DNA of 64,000 nucleotides. Origin: Mycobacterium sp. GTDB taxonomy: Bacteria > Actinomycetota > Actinomycetes > Mycobacteriales > Mycobacteriaceae. The notes under the pieces were generated by a model that ran no database searches, was not told the DNA's origin, and saw only the letters and a program-made list of their open reading frames with translations. The position numbers and the translations under genes are program-made. This document shows, in pieces, positions 28,812 to 37,242 of this stretch; within the stretch, counting starts at the first letter, position 1; every line of letters begins with the position of its first letter. The stretch spans positions 58,954 through 122,953 of the forward strand of contig RXJD01000005.1 in NCBI GenBank assembly GCA_003987775.1. The letters are read 5' to 3'.

Positions 28812-30157
28812 GTACCGTGGGCACTGTCGTCGATCTGGTCGACCACACCTTCTTCCGCATCGAGCGGGCCGCCGAGGTCACCAACGTGATCCAGTGCGCC
28901 TGGGTGTATGACCGCCCCGTCGCCATCGACGGCCTGAGGCGGTTCCATCACCATCTGCAGCGCGGCAGACTGGCCCGCCGAATCGAGCGCTCGCCACTGC
29001 CGTTCGGGCGTCCCCGCTGGGTCTCCCCCTGGCAGCAGAACCAGCTGGAGATCGCCGAGGAGCGTTGTCCACGCGCCGATTTCGACACGTGGCTGGCCCG
29101 GCAAGCCGACACCCCGCTGGATGCCGAGCACGGACCCGGCTGGCACCTGGCGGTAGTGCCCTTCAGCGACGGCGGCGCGGGCGTGAGTCTGGTTGCGTCG
29201 CATTGCCTTACCGATGCCGTCGGGCTGTGCGAAGCGCTCGCGGATGCGGCGCAGGGCCGCGATCTCCCACGGCGCTGGCCGGCAGCCGGGTCCCGCCCGC
29301 GGCCGCAGGCCCTGCGCGAAGACGTCTGGCAAACCGTGCGTGACGTCCCGGCCATCGGTAAGGCAGCCGCCGTCGCGGCACAGTTCGCGTGGCGCAACCG
29401 GCGGGACGGCGGACAGGTCGCCACACCGACCGGACCATCTGCCCGCATCACCATCCCCACCGCAACCGCCTTCGTCGACGCCGACCAGTGGGACTCCCGC
29501 GCCGGCGATCTCGGCGGGACCAGCAACACGTTGCTGGTCGCGGTGGCCGCCCGCATGGCCCAGCGGATGGGACGGACCACCGCGGACGGTGCGGTCGCGG
29601 TGACGATGGCCGTCAGCCAACGCGCCCCCGGCGACACCCGCGCCAACGCCATCACCAATGTGGACTTCACGGTAAACCCCACGCACGCCGCGACGGATCT
29701 CCGCGAGATCCGCACTGCCACAAAGCAAGCGCTGATCCGGTGCGCGGAGCAGCCCGAACAGCGCTGGCGCCTGCTGCCGCTGGTTCCGGTGATACCCGAG
29801 CGACTGGGCCGACGATGGGTCGATGCCGCCGCCACCAGTGCGGTCAGCGTCGGGGCATCCAACGTCGGGATCATCGATCCGGCCGTGAACCGGCCGGACG
29901 GCACCGACGCCGACCACTTCGCGATGAGGTCGCTCACCGCGCATGCCACTACCGCGATGACGGACCGCTCCGGCGGGCTGCTGTCGGTGCTCTCGGGCCG
30001 CGTGCGGGGCACGGTCTTCGTCTCGGTCGTCTCCTATCAGCGGGACGGCCGCAACTCCAACAGCTTTGTCAACGGCCTTGTTTCGGATGTGCTGAGCGAA
30101 TTCGCGCTCAGCACGACGACCGGATGGCCGGTGCAGGAAAGGATCCTCGGCAGATGA
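28808..30157 (+). CDS. Tandem WS/DGAT-like acyltransferase paralogue A
   Basis: A 449-residue member of a four-copy local family. VVDLVDHTFFRIERA at the N-terminus resembles the 'LSPLDAMFL' start of WS/DGAT enzymes; LGGTSNTLLVAVAARMAQ resembles their NDVVLA region and GASNVGIID their C-terminal SN motif. The catalytic-type motif is SHCLTDA (His132, Asp136), so this copy has Ala where the others have Gly, and Ser for the first His of HHxxxDG. DTRANAITNVDF is conserved in all four. GTG overlaps the PapA stop; the stop overlaps paralogue B. Substrate unknown. Confidence 0.75.
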   Translation: MSTVGTVVDLVDHTFFRIERAAEVTNVIQCAWVYDRPVAIDGLRRFHHHLQRGRLARRIERSPLPFGRPRWVSPWQQNQLEIAEERCPRADFDTWLARQADTPLDAEHGPGWHLAVVPFSDGGAGVSLVASHCLTDAVGLCEALADAAQGRDLPRRWPAAGSRPRPQALREDVWQTVRDVPAIGKAAAVAAQFAWRNRRDGGQVATPTGPSARITIPTATAFVDADQWDSRAGDLGGTSNTLLVAVAARMAQRMGRTTADGAVAVTMAVSQRAPGDTRANAITNVDFTVNPTHAATDLREIRTATKQALIRCAEQPEQRWRLLPLVPVIPERLGRRWVDAAATSAVSVGASNVGIIDPAVNRPDGTDADHFAMRSLTAHATTAMTDRSGGLLSVLSGRVRGTVFVSVVSYQRDGRNSNSFVNGLVSDVLSEFALSTTTGWPVQERILGR

Positions 30158-31491
30158 GCAACGTCCTTGATCTGGTCGATCAGACCTTCTTTCGTCTCGA
30201 ACAAGCCGCCGGCGTCGGCCAGTGCGTGTGGGTGTACAACCGCCCGGTGGACATCGACGGGCTGCGCCGATTCCACCACCACCTGCTGCAGGGACGGCTG
30301 GCGCGCAGCATCGAACGCTCACCGTTGCCGTTCGGCCGCCACCGCTGGGTGTCTCAGCGCGGGCCGTCCGCACTGCAGATCGCTCACCAGCCCCGGCCCC
30401 GTGCGGAATTCGACGCCTGGCTGACTGAGCAGGTCAACACCCCGCTGGATGCCGAGTTCGGACCGGGTTGGCACCTTGCGGTGTTGCCGTTCACCGACGG
30501 CGGCACCGGGGTCAGCCTGGTGCTCAGCCATTGCCTCACCGACGGTGTCGGCGGCGCCATCGCGGTGGCCGAGGCGGCGTGCGGCCGGGAGCCGTCCGCG
30601 CACTGGCCTGCCGCCGGCTCCCGCACCCGCTGGCGTGCGCTGCGCGAAGACGCCCGGCAGACCGCCCGCGACATGCCCGCCGTCTGCCGGGCCCTCGCCG
30701 CCGCCGCCCGGTTCGCCCGGCAGAACCGCGGCCGGGCCACCCCGATCCTCCCGATCGCCGGCGCCGACGAACCGTACACCGCCCCCACCACAACGGTTTT
30801 CGTCGACGCCGGGGAATGGGAAGCTCGCGCACACGCGCTCGGCGGAACCAGCAACACGTTGTTCGCGGCGGTGGCGGTCAAGCTCGCACACCGGGTCGGA
30901 CGGGTGGCTGCCGACGGCACGGTCGCCGTGGCGATACCCGTCAACGAACGCACCGCCGATGACACCCGCGCCAACGCCGTCACGATGGTGAACATCACGG
31001 TGGACCCGGCCATCGCGGCCGCCGACCTGCGCGTCATCCGGGCCGCCGTCAAGCATGCGCTGACCGGCTACCGGGAACTGCCCGACGAGCGGCGGACACT
31101 GCTGCCCCTGATCCCCTGGCTGCCACGGCGGCTCACCCGCCGGCTGGTGGGGGTCGCCACCGGCGGCGCGACCAATGTCGTCGTCGCGTCCAACCTAGGC
31201 ACGGCGCCGCCGGCCCTGAGCCGGCCAGACGGCACCGACGCCGACTACGTCGCCGTGCGGTCGGTCTACCCGGATCTGACCGAGGCGATGCTGGGCCAGA
31301 TCGGCGGCCTGCTGTCGTTGCACGCGATGACGGTGGGCCGGCGGATCGCGATCTCGGTGCTCGGCTATCAACCGGGCCAGATCAACGCCAATACCGCTCT
31401 CCAACAGCATATTTCGTGCGTGCTGGACGAGTTTTCGCTCACCGCGACCACATCCGACGACCTGACCACCGCGAAAGGTTCCCGATCATGA
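30154..31491 (+). CDS. Tandem WS/DGAT-like acyltransferase paralogue B
   Basis: A 445-residue paralogue starting MSNVLDLVDQTFFRLE. The motif SHCLTDGVG gives His126 and Asp130 with the usual Gly131. Shared blocks are IERSPLPFGRHRWVS, GPGWHLAVLPFTDGG, GGTSNTLFAAVAVKLA, DTRANAVTMVNI and ASNLGTAPPALSRPDGTDADYVAVRS. No signal peptide or membrane helix is present, so it should act in the cytoplasm or at the inner membrane face. ATG overlaps A's stop and its own stop overlaps C (ATGA both times). Functional divergence from its neighbours is likely but untested. Confidence 0.78.
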   Translation: MSNVLDLVDQTFFRLEQAAGVGQCVWVYNRPVDIDGLRRFHHHLLQGRLARSIERSPLPFGRHRWVSQRGPSALQIAHQPRPRAEFDAWLTEQVNTPLDAEFGPGWHLAVLPFTDGGTGVSLVLSHCLTDGVGGAIAVAEAACGREPSAHWPAAGSRTRWRALREDARQTARDMPAVCRALAAAARFARQNRGRATPILPIAGADEPYTAPTTTVFVDAGEWEARAHALGGTSNTLFAAVAVKLAHRVGRVAADGTVAVAIPVNERTADDTRANAVTMVNITVDPAIAAADLRVIRAAVKHALTGYRELPDERRTLLPLIPWLPRRLTRRLVGVATGGATNVVVASNLGTAPPALSRPDGTDADYVAVRSVYPDLTEAMLGQIGGLLSLHAMTVGRRIAISVLGYQPGQINANTALQQHISCVLDEFSLTATTSDDLTTAKGSRS

Positions 31492-32822
31492 GCGACGTTC
31501 TGGACCTCTATGACCAAACCCAGTTTCTGGGCCAGCGCGCCACCGGAGCGACCAACCTCCTGCAGTGCTTCTGGCTCTACGACCGCGCCGTCGACCTCGA
31601 CGGGCTGCGACGATTCCACCGCCACCTGCAGCACGGCCCGCTGGCGCGCAGCGTCGAACGCTCACCCCTGCCGTTCGGCCGCCATCGCTGGGTCTCACCC
31701 CGCCACGACTGCGAGCTTGAGATCGCCGAAACACCCCGGCCGCGTGCCCTGTTCGAGTCCTGGCTGGCCGAGCAGGCCGACGTCGCGCTCGATGCCGAAC
31801 ACGGGCCGGGATGGCATCTCGCGGTGCTGCCCTTCACCGACGGCGGGGCCGGAGTGAGCCTGGTGGTCACGCACTGCCTCACCGATGGAGTCGGGCTGTG
31901 CACGGCGCTGGCGGACGCGGCCTCCGGGCGGCACAGCCCGTTCCGGTGGTCGGCCGCCGGTTCCCGACCCCGGTGGCACGCGCTGTACCAAGACGCGGGT
32001 CAGACCCTGCGCGACATCCCGGCCATCGGGCGCGCCGTCGTCGTCATCGCCAGAGCGGCTCGGCGGCAGCAAGATTCGGCCGCACCGCCACCGCAAGACA
32101 GATCCGACGAGCCCGTGACGCTCCCGACGGCGACGATCTTCGTCGACGCCGACCAGTGGGACGCCCGCGCCGCAGCGCTCGGCGGGACCCCCAACACGCT
32201 GCTCGCGGGCGTCGCGGCCCGCCTCGCCCAGCGGGTGGGCCGGCTGACCGCCGACGGCACGGTTGCCCTGACCGTGCCGGTGAACGAACGCACGACCGGC
32301 GATACCCGGGCCAACGCGATCACCAACGTCGACTTCGCGGTCGCGCCGACGACAACGGACCTGCGGCCGCTGCGGGCCGCGATCAAGGACGCGCTGACCA
32401 GCGCCGCCACGTCGAAAAACGAGCGCTGGCAACTGCTGCCCCTGGTTCCTTTGCTGCCGCAATGGCTGGTGCGCCGCTGGGTCGGTCTCTCGGCCAGCGG
32501 CGCGGCCAGCGTGATCGCCTCCAACCTCGGAGCGATCGATGCAGCCGCCCTGCGGCCGGACGGCACCGAGGCCGACCATTTCGCGATGAAGTCACTGGCG
32601 CCGGGGGTGACCTCGGGGATCATGGACCGATTGGGCGGGTTGCTGATGGTGCTGTCCGGCCGCACGGGCCGGCACGTCTTCGTCTCGGTGCTGGCCTACC
32701 AGCAGGGCCGCCCCAACTCCACGCCCGAACTGCGACACCATCTTTCGGATGTGCTGACCGACTTCTCGCTGACCGCCGCAGAACTGTCCCAGCTGGCGGA
32801 CCAGGAGGCGTCCCGGCGATGA
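31488..32822 (+). CDS. Tandem WS/DGAT-like acyltransferase paralogue C
   Basis: A 444-residue paralogue starting MSDVLDLYDQTQFLGQ. The motif THCLTDGVG places His129, Asp133 and Gly134 as in the other copies. It shares VERSPLPFGRHRWVSPR, GPGWHLAVLPFTDGGAGVSL, GGTPNTLLAGVAARLAQRVG, DTRANAITNVDFAV and ASNLGAIDAAALRPDGTEADHFAMKS. A, C and D share VGLC/VGIC after the motif, which B lacks. ATGA overlaps join it to B and D. The chain of 4-nt overlaps implies one mRNA and similar expression of all copies. Confidence 0.78.
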   Translation: MSDVLDLYDQTQFLGQRATGATNLLQCFWLYDRAVDLDGLRRFHRHLQHGPLARSVERSPLPFGRHRWVSPRHDCELEIAETPRPRALFESWLAEQADVALDAEHGPGWHLAVLPFTDGGAGVSLVVTHCLTDGVGLCTALADAASGRHSPFRWSAAGSRPRWHALYQDAGQTLRDIPAIGRAVVVIARAARRQQDSAAPPPQDRSDEPVTLPTATIFVDADQWDARAAALGGTPNTLLAGVAARLAQRVGRLTADGTVALTVPVNERTTGDTRANAITNVDFAVAPTTTDLRPLRAAIKDALTSAATSKNERWQLLPLVPLLPQWLVRRWVGLSASGAASVIASNLGAIDAAALRPDGTEADHFAMKSLAPGVTSGIMDRLGGLLMVLSGRTGRHVFVSVLAYQQGRPNSTPELRHHLSDVLTDFSLTAAELSQLADQEASRR

Positions 32823-34177
32823 GTAACGTCCTCGATCTGATGGACCAGGCCGCGTTTCTGGCCGAGCGGGCCACGGGCTCCACGAATGTGCTGCAGTGCG
32901 CCTGGCTCTACCAGGGCGGCGTCGATCTCGACGGTCTGCGCCGATTCCACCACCACCTGCAGCGGGGACGCCTCGCGCGGCGCATCGAACGCTCACCGCT
33001 ACCCTTCGGCCGCCACCGCTGGGTGTCCACACCCGCCCAGCCCGAGCTCGAGATCATCGAATCACCCCGTCCGCGTGAGCATTTCGACAGCTGGCTGGAC
33101 GAACAGGCGGACATCGCGCTGGACCCGGAACGCGGACCTGGCTGGCATTTGGCGGTGCTCCCGTTCACCGACGGTGGCGCTGGGGTGAGTTTTGTGACCA
33201 CGCACTGCCTCACCGATGGCGTCGGCATCTGCGCCGCATTGGCCGACGCCGCCTGCGGGCACGACGATCCGGTCAGCTGGCCGGCCGCCCGCTCGCGGCG
33301 GCGGTGGCGGGCACTTCGCGAGGACGCCCGCCAGACCCGGCGCGACCTGCCCGCCACCCGGCGGGCTCTGCGAGACGCCGCACGTCTGGCACGCGGCACC
33401 CACCGGACCGCCACCGCACGGCCGGCCCGGTCTCCGCGGTCACCCCAGCGCGTGGCGCTGGCGACGGCGACGGTGCATATCTATGGCGACTGGTGGGACG
33501 CTCGCGCCCGGGCGCTCGGCGGCACCGGCAACGCGCTGCTGGCGGCGGTCACCGCCCGGCTTGCCCGGCGGACCGGACGCGTTACCGACGCGGGCTGCGC
33601 CACCGTGGCGATACCGGTCAACGAGCGGGTCGACGGCGATACCCGGGCCAACGCCATCACGGCCGTCGACGTCGAGGTGGACTCCACCACGGTGACGACG
33701 GACCTGACCCCGGTCCGGGCCGCCATCAAGGACGCGCTGGTTCGCCGCGGCACCACGCCCGACGAGCGCTCGGCGCTGCTCCCTCTGACTCCGTGGGTGC
33801 CGCGGTGGGCGGTTCGACGGATGGTCGGCGTGGCCCTCGGGGGTGCGACGACCAGCGGATCCTCCAACCTCGGCGTGATCGACCCGGCGGTCAACCGGCC
33901 GGACGGCACCGACGCCGACTGCATGGCCATGAGGTCGCTGTATCCGCGGTCTACCGCGGCGACGATGCGCCCGACCGGCGGCCTGCTGGGGCTCGTGTCC
34001 GGGCGTGTCAACGGGCAGATTTTCCTCTCGGCGCTGTCCCATCAGCCCTGCGATCGCAACTCGAATGCCCAACTGCTCAAGGACATTTCGGAGGTTCTGC
34101 GGGAATTCGGCATCCCTTCCGCCGCGGGCTGGCCGGCGGCAGAGCACAATGCGCACAACCTCGCCAAACGTGGCTAA
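32819..34177 (+). CDS. Tandem WS/DGAT-like acyltransferase paralogue D
   Basis: The fourth copy, 452 residues, starting MSNVLDLMDQAAFLAE. The motif THCLTDGVG gives His129, Asp133 and Gly134. It is more Arg-rich in the middle (WRALREDARQTRRDLPATRRALRD) and has VHIYGDWWDARARALGGTGNALLAAVTARLAR in place of the VFVDADQW block. DTRANAITAVDVEV and SSNLGVIDPAVNRPDGTDADCMAMRS are retained. It ends the overlapping chain; 131 bp with a strong stem-loop separate it from mmpL. A role in successive acylation of one glycolipid core fits the gene cluster. Confidence 0.78.
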   Translation: MSNVLDLMDQAAFLAERATGSTNVLQCAWLYQGGVDLDGLRRFHHHLQRGRLARRIERSPLPFGRHRWVSTPAQPELEIIESPRPREHFDSWLDEQADIALDPERGPGWHLAVLPFTDGGAGVSFVTTHCLTDGVGICAALADAACGHDDPVSWPAARSRRRWRALREDARQTRRDLPATRRALRDAARLARGTHRTATARPARSPRSPQRVALATATVHIYGDWWDARARALGGTGNALLAAVTARLARRTGRVTDAGCATVAIPVNERVDGDTRANAITAVDVEVDSTTVTTDLTPVRAAIKDALVRRGTTPDERSALLPLTPWVPRWAVRRMVGVALGGATTSGSSNLGVIDPAVNRPDGTDADCMAMRSLYPRSTAATMRPTGGLLGLVSGRVNGQIFLSALSHQPCDRNSNAQLLKDISEVLREFGIPSAAGWPAAEHNAHNLAKRG

Positions 34178-34241
34178 GTCCGACTATCGCTGACAAGCGC
34201 GACCGGGCGCCGGGGCGACCGTAGCTTCGGTGTCAACACGA

Positions 34242-34278
34242 CGCCCGCCGGCAGGCTGTGCACCTGCCGGGGCGGGCG
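34242..34278 (+). terminator. Strong stem-loop between acyltransferase D and mmpL
   Basis: CGCCCGCCGGCAGG (34242-34255) pairs with CCTGCCGGGGCGGGCG (34263-34278) around loop CTGTGCA, with a 2-nt bulge. It lies in the 131-bp gap, 31 nt before the mmpL ATG and partly over an in-frame GTG at 34258. No T-run follows. It may terminate or attenuate read-through so that mmpL is made at a lower level, or protect the 3' end of the acyltransferase mRNA. Confidence 0.6.
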
Positions 34279-34308
34279 TGCCTACGCCTGACCGAGAAGG
34301 ACGTCACC

Positions 34309-37242
34309 ATGTTGAAACGCTTCGCCCCTGCGCGGACCTCGATGCCGATCGGCGTGTTCTCGGTGTTGGGACGGGTCGCCGTGCGCGCACCCTGGGTGGT
34401 CATCGCCGCCTGGATCGTCGTCGTCGCAGCGCTGGCCGCCACCCTGACACCGCTGACCACGGTGGTCGAGAGCCGGCCGCTGCAGCCGTTGCCGCCCAGC
34501 GCCATGGCGGCAGCCGATCAGATGGCCAAGGACTTCGGCGAGTCCGCACAGAACCTGCTGCTGGTCGTCCTCACCGACAACCGGGGGTTGCAACCCGGTG
34601 ACGAGGACACCTACCGGAAGCTGGCCGCCACGTTGCGCAGTCAGACCGCTGATGTGGCCAATGTGCAGGACGTCCTCACCACGCCCGCGTTGCGTGCCTT
34701 CATGGCCAGCGCCGACCACAAGGCCATCTATCTGGCCGTGAGCCTCAAGGCGCCGGCCGGGTCCCCGGAATCGTCGCAGGCCTACCAACGGATCGCGCAG
34801 ATCGCCGAACGCGCCACTGCCGGTTCGTCGCTGACCGCGGCGGTGACGGGGCAGGCGGCGATGGTCGGCGACATGTCGATCCTCACCACCCATGACATGC
34901 ACATCATCGAAATCGCTACGGCCATCCTGGTGCTGCTCATCCTGATGGCGATTTATCGGCGGCCGATGACCGTGCTGCTGCCGTTGCTCACCATCGGCAT
35001 CTCGGTGGCCACCTCCCAGGGCGTGGTGTCCGGCCTGGCTCAACTGGGGCTCGGGGTATCGGCGCTCACGGTCGCGCTGATGACGGCGATGATCGTGGGC
35101 GCCGGCACCGACTACGCCGTGTTCCTGATCAGCCGCTATCACGAGCACATCCGCGCCGGCAGCGATTCCGACCAGGCGGTGTGCAAGGCGCTGAGCTCGA
35201 TCGGCGAAGTCATCGCGGCGTCGGCGGCCACCGTCGCGGTCACCTTCCTGTGCATGGTGTTCACCCGGCTGCCCGCATTCACCAGTATCGGCCCGGCCCT
35301 TGCGGTTTCGATCGCGATCGCATTCTTCGCGGCCGTCACCCTGTTGCCCGCCATCCTGGTGCTCGCCGGCCGGCGCGGCTGGGTGGCCCCGCGCCCCGGG
35401 CTGACCGACCGGCTGTGGCGGCGCTCTGCCGTCGCGATCGTGCGCCGGCCGAAGGCCCACCTGGTGGTGAGCCTGGCCGTACTGCTCACGCTGGCCGGCT
35501 GCGCGGCCTTGCTGCGGCCCACCTTCAACGATCGCCTGCAGCTACCGCAGTCGGCGCCCAGCAACGTCGGCTTCACTACGATGGCGGCGCACTATTCGAT
35601 GAATGCGCTACTGCCGCAGTACATCTACGTGCGCTCACCCCATGACCTGCGGACCTCACGGGCGCTGGCCGACCTGGACCAGATGGCACAGCGGGTGTCC
35701 CAGCTGCCCGACATCGCCGCGGTGCGCGGCGTCACCCGGCCCGACGGTCAGCCGCTCGACCAGGCCAAGCTCAGCGTGCAGGCCGGTGCCGTGGGCTCCA
35801 AGCTCGCGGACGCCTCGACCCAGATCAGCGACAAGACCGACGACCTCGATGCGCTGACCAACGGGGCCGACCAACTGGCCGCGGCGCTCGCCCAGGTTCG
35901 CGACCAGATCCGCGGCGCCAGCGAGCCGGTGGCACAGGTGACCGGCACGCTCAACGGAGTGCAGCAGCAGCTCACCGGGGCCGCCAACCTCCTGGACCAT
36001 CTTCGCGGGCTCGCCAACGGAGCCGTCACAGCGGGCAACGTCGCCGGGAACCCGGTCCTGGATGCCCTGGCCAACAGTCCGTTCTGCGCCGACGATACGA
36101 CGTGCCGCTCGCGCCTGGTGCCGTCGGCGATGCAGAACCTGCAGGCCGCGGTGCAGAACGTGAGCGCGATGCTCGCGAGCGCGGACAACAGCCTGCGCAC
36201 CGCGAGCTCCGGAGCCGCCGGCATCACCCAGCGGATCGCACAACTGCAGGCGGCAGCCGACAAGCTGGCCGACGGCAGCCAGCAGCTGGCGCGCGGCGTG
36301 CGGACGCTCGTCGAGCAGACGAAGAAGATGGGCTCGGGCATGAATCAAGCGGCCGATCTGCTGCTGTCGATGAAACGTGATGCGGCACAACCCGGCATGG
36401 CCGGCATGTACATCCCGCCCACGGTGCTCACCTCGCAGGACTTCAAGAACGCCGCACGGATGTTCATCTCTCCCGACGGGCACTCGGTGCGCTACATGGT
36501 GGAGACGAAGCTGGACCCGTTCAGCCCGGCGGCGATGGATCAGGTGGCCTCCATCCTCGACACCGCGCGCAGTGCGCAGCCGAACACCTCGCTGGCGGAC
36601 GCGTCGATCTCGATGGTCGGCACCACCCCGATGTACAGCACGCTGCGCCAGTACTACGACCGGGACGTGACCCTGATCATCATCGCCACCCTGGTCGTGG
36701 TCTTCCTCATCCTGGTGCTGCTGCTGCGCGCCCTGGTGGCACCGCTGTATCTGATTGCCTCCGTGGTGATCTCGTACATGTCGGCGGTCGGACTGGGGGT
36801 GGTCTTCTTCCAGTTCGTGTTGCACCAGGCGATCTATTGGAACGTGCAGGCGACGGCGTTCATCGTGTTGGTCGCGGTGGGGGCGGACTACAACCTGCTG
36901 CTGATCACCCGCATCCGGGAAGAGGCGGAGGCCGGAATCCGCTCGGGCATCATCCGGGCGGTGCGCTCGACCGGTGGCGTGATCACCTCGGCGGGCATCA
37001 TCTTCGCCGCGTCGATGTTCGGGCTGATGTTCGCCAGCATGTCCACCCTGGCGCAGACCGGTTTCATCATCGGCGCGGGTCTGCTGGTCGACACGTTCGT
37101 CGTGCGCACCATCACGGTGCCGGCGATGGCGGCACTGGTCGGGCGGGCCAACTGGTGGCCTTCCCGGCGCGAGCAGACACAAACTCGCGTGGGAGCGGCT
37201 GCTCCAACGCGAGTTTGTGTCTGCTCGGCAAGCGGGGGCTAG
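34309..37242 (+). CDS. MmpL-family lipid transporter of the island
   Basis: A 977-residue RND-superfamily exporter of the MmpL type. It has TM1 near residues 30-45, a first periplasmic domain, TM2-6 (about 200-365), a second long periplasmic domain with a Gln/Ala-rich coiled-coil section (ISDKTDDLDALTNGADQLAAAL, then KLADGSQQLARGV), and TM8-12. The proton-relay Asp-Tyr pairs are GTDYAVFL (Asp268/Tyr269) and GADYNLLL (Asp860/Tyr861). AGAAGGAC precedes ATG 34309. Next to PapA-type genes it resembles the papA1-mmpL8 and papA3-mmpL10 pairs that build and export acyltrehaloses. Residues from about 955 to the end are encoded by an inserted palindrome. Confidence 0.9.
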   Translation: MLKRFAPARTSMPIGVFSVLGRVAVRAPWVVIAAWIVVVAALAATLTPLTTVVESRPLQPLPPSAMAAADQMAKDFGESAQNLLLVVLTDNRGLQPGDEDTYRKLAATLRSQTADVANVQDVLTTPALRAFMASADHKAIYLAVSLKAPAGSPESSQAYQRIAQIAERATAGSSLTAAVTGQAAMVGDMSILTTHDMHIIEIATAILVLLILMAIYRRPMTVLLPLLTIGISVATSQGVVSGLAQLGLGVSALTVALMTAMIVGAGTDYAVFLISRYHEHIRAGSDSDQAVCKALSSIGEVIAASAATVAVTFLCMVFTRLPAFTSIGPALAVSIAIAFFAAVTLLPAILVLAGRRGWVAPRPGLTDRLWRRSAVAIVRRPKAHLVVSLAVLLTLAGCAALLRPTFNDRLQLPQSAPSNVGFTTMAAHYSMNALLPQYIYVRSPHDLRTSRALADLDQMAQRVSQLPDIAAVRGVTRPDGQPLDQAKLSVQAGAVGSKLADASTQISDKTDDLDALTNGADQLAAALAQVRDQIRGASEPVAQVTGTLNGVQQQLTGAANLLDHLRGLANGAVTAGNVAGNPVLDALANSPFCADDTTCRSRLVPSAMQNLQAAVQNVSAMLASADNSLRTASSGAAGITQRIAQLQAAADKLADGSQQLARGVRTLVEQTKKMGSGMNQAADLLLSMKRDAAQPGMAGMYIPPTVLTSQDFKNAARMFISPDGHSVRYMVETKLDPFSPAAMDQVASILDTARSAQPNTSLADASISMVGTTPMYSTLRQYYDRDVTLIIIATLVVVFLILVLLLRALVAPLYLIASVVISYMSAVGLGVVFFQFVLHQAIYWNVQATAFIVLVAVGADYNLLLITRIREEAEAGIRSGIIRAVRSTGGVITSAGIIFAASMFGLMFASMSTLAQTGFIIGAGLLVDTFVVRTITVPAMAALVGRANWWPSRREQTQTRVGAAAPTRVCVCSASGG
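37171..37226. repeat. Long palindrome (copy 3) inside the 3' end of mmpL
   Basis: Perfect 20-nt arms GAGCAGACACAAACTCGCGT (37171-37190) and its complement (37207-37226), with an inner GGAGC/GCTCC stem. It lies wholly within the mmpL frame and codes for EQTQTRVGAAAPTRVCVCS; the stop follows at 37240. It also lies just beyond the convergent DUF3145 gene's stop, the usual place for a bidirectional terminator. It shares GCGAGCAGRCRCAAA with copies at 8449 and 20169. Confidence 0.85.

Noticed and set aside
27345-34177. Reading the five acyltransferases as condensation domains of a broken NRPS
   Set aside because: Each is a complete stand-alone gene with its own start and stop overlap; there are no adenylation or carrier domains and no frameshifts.
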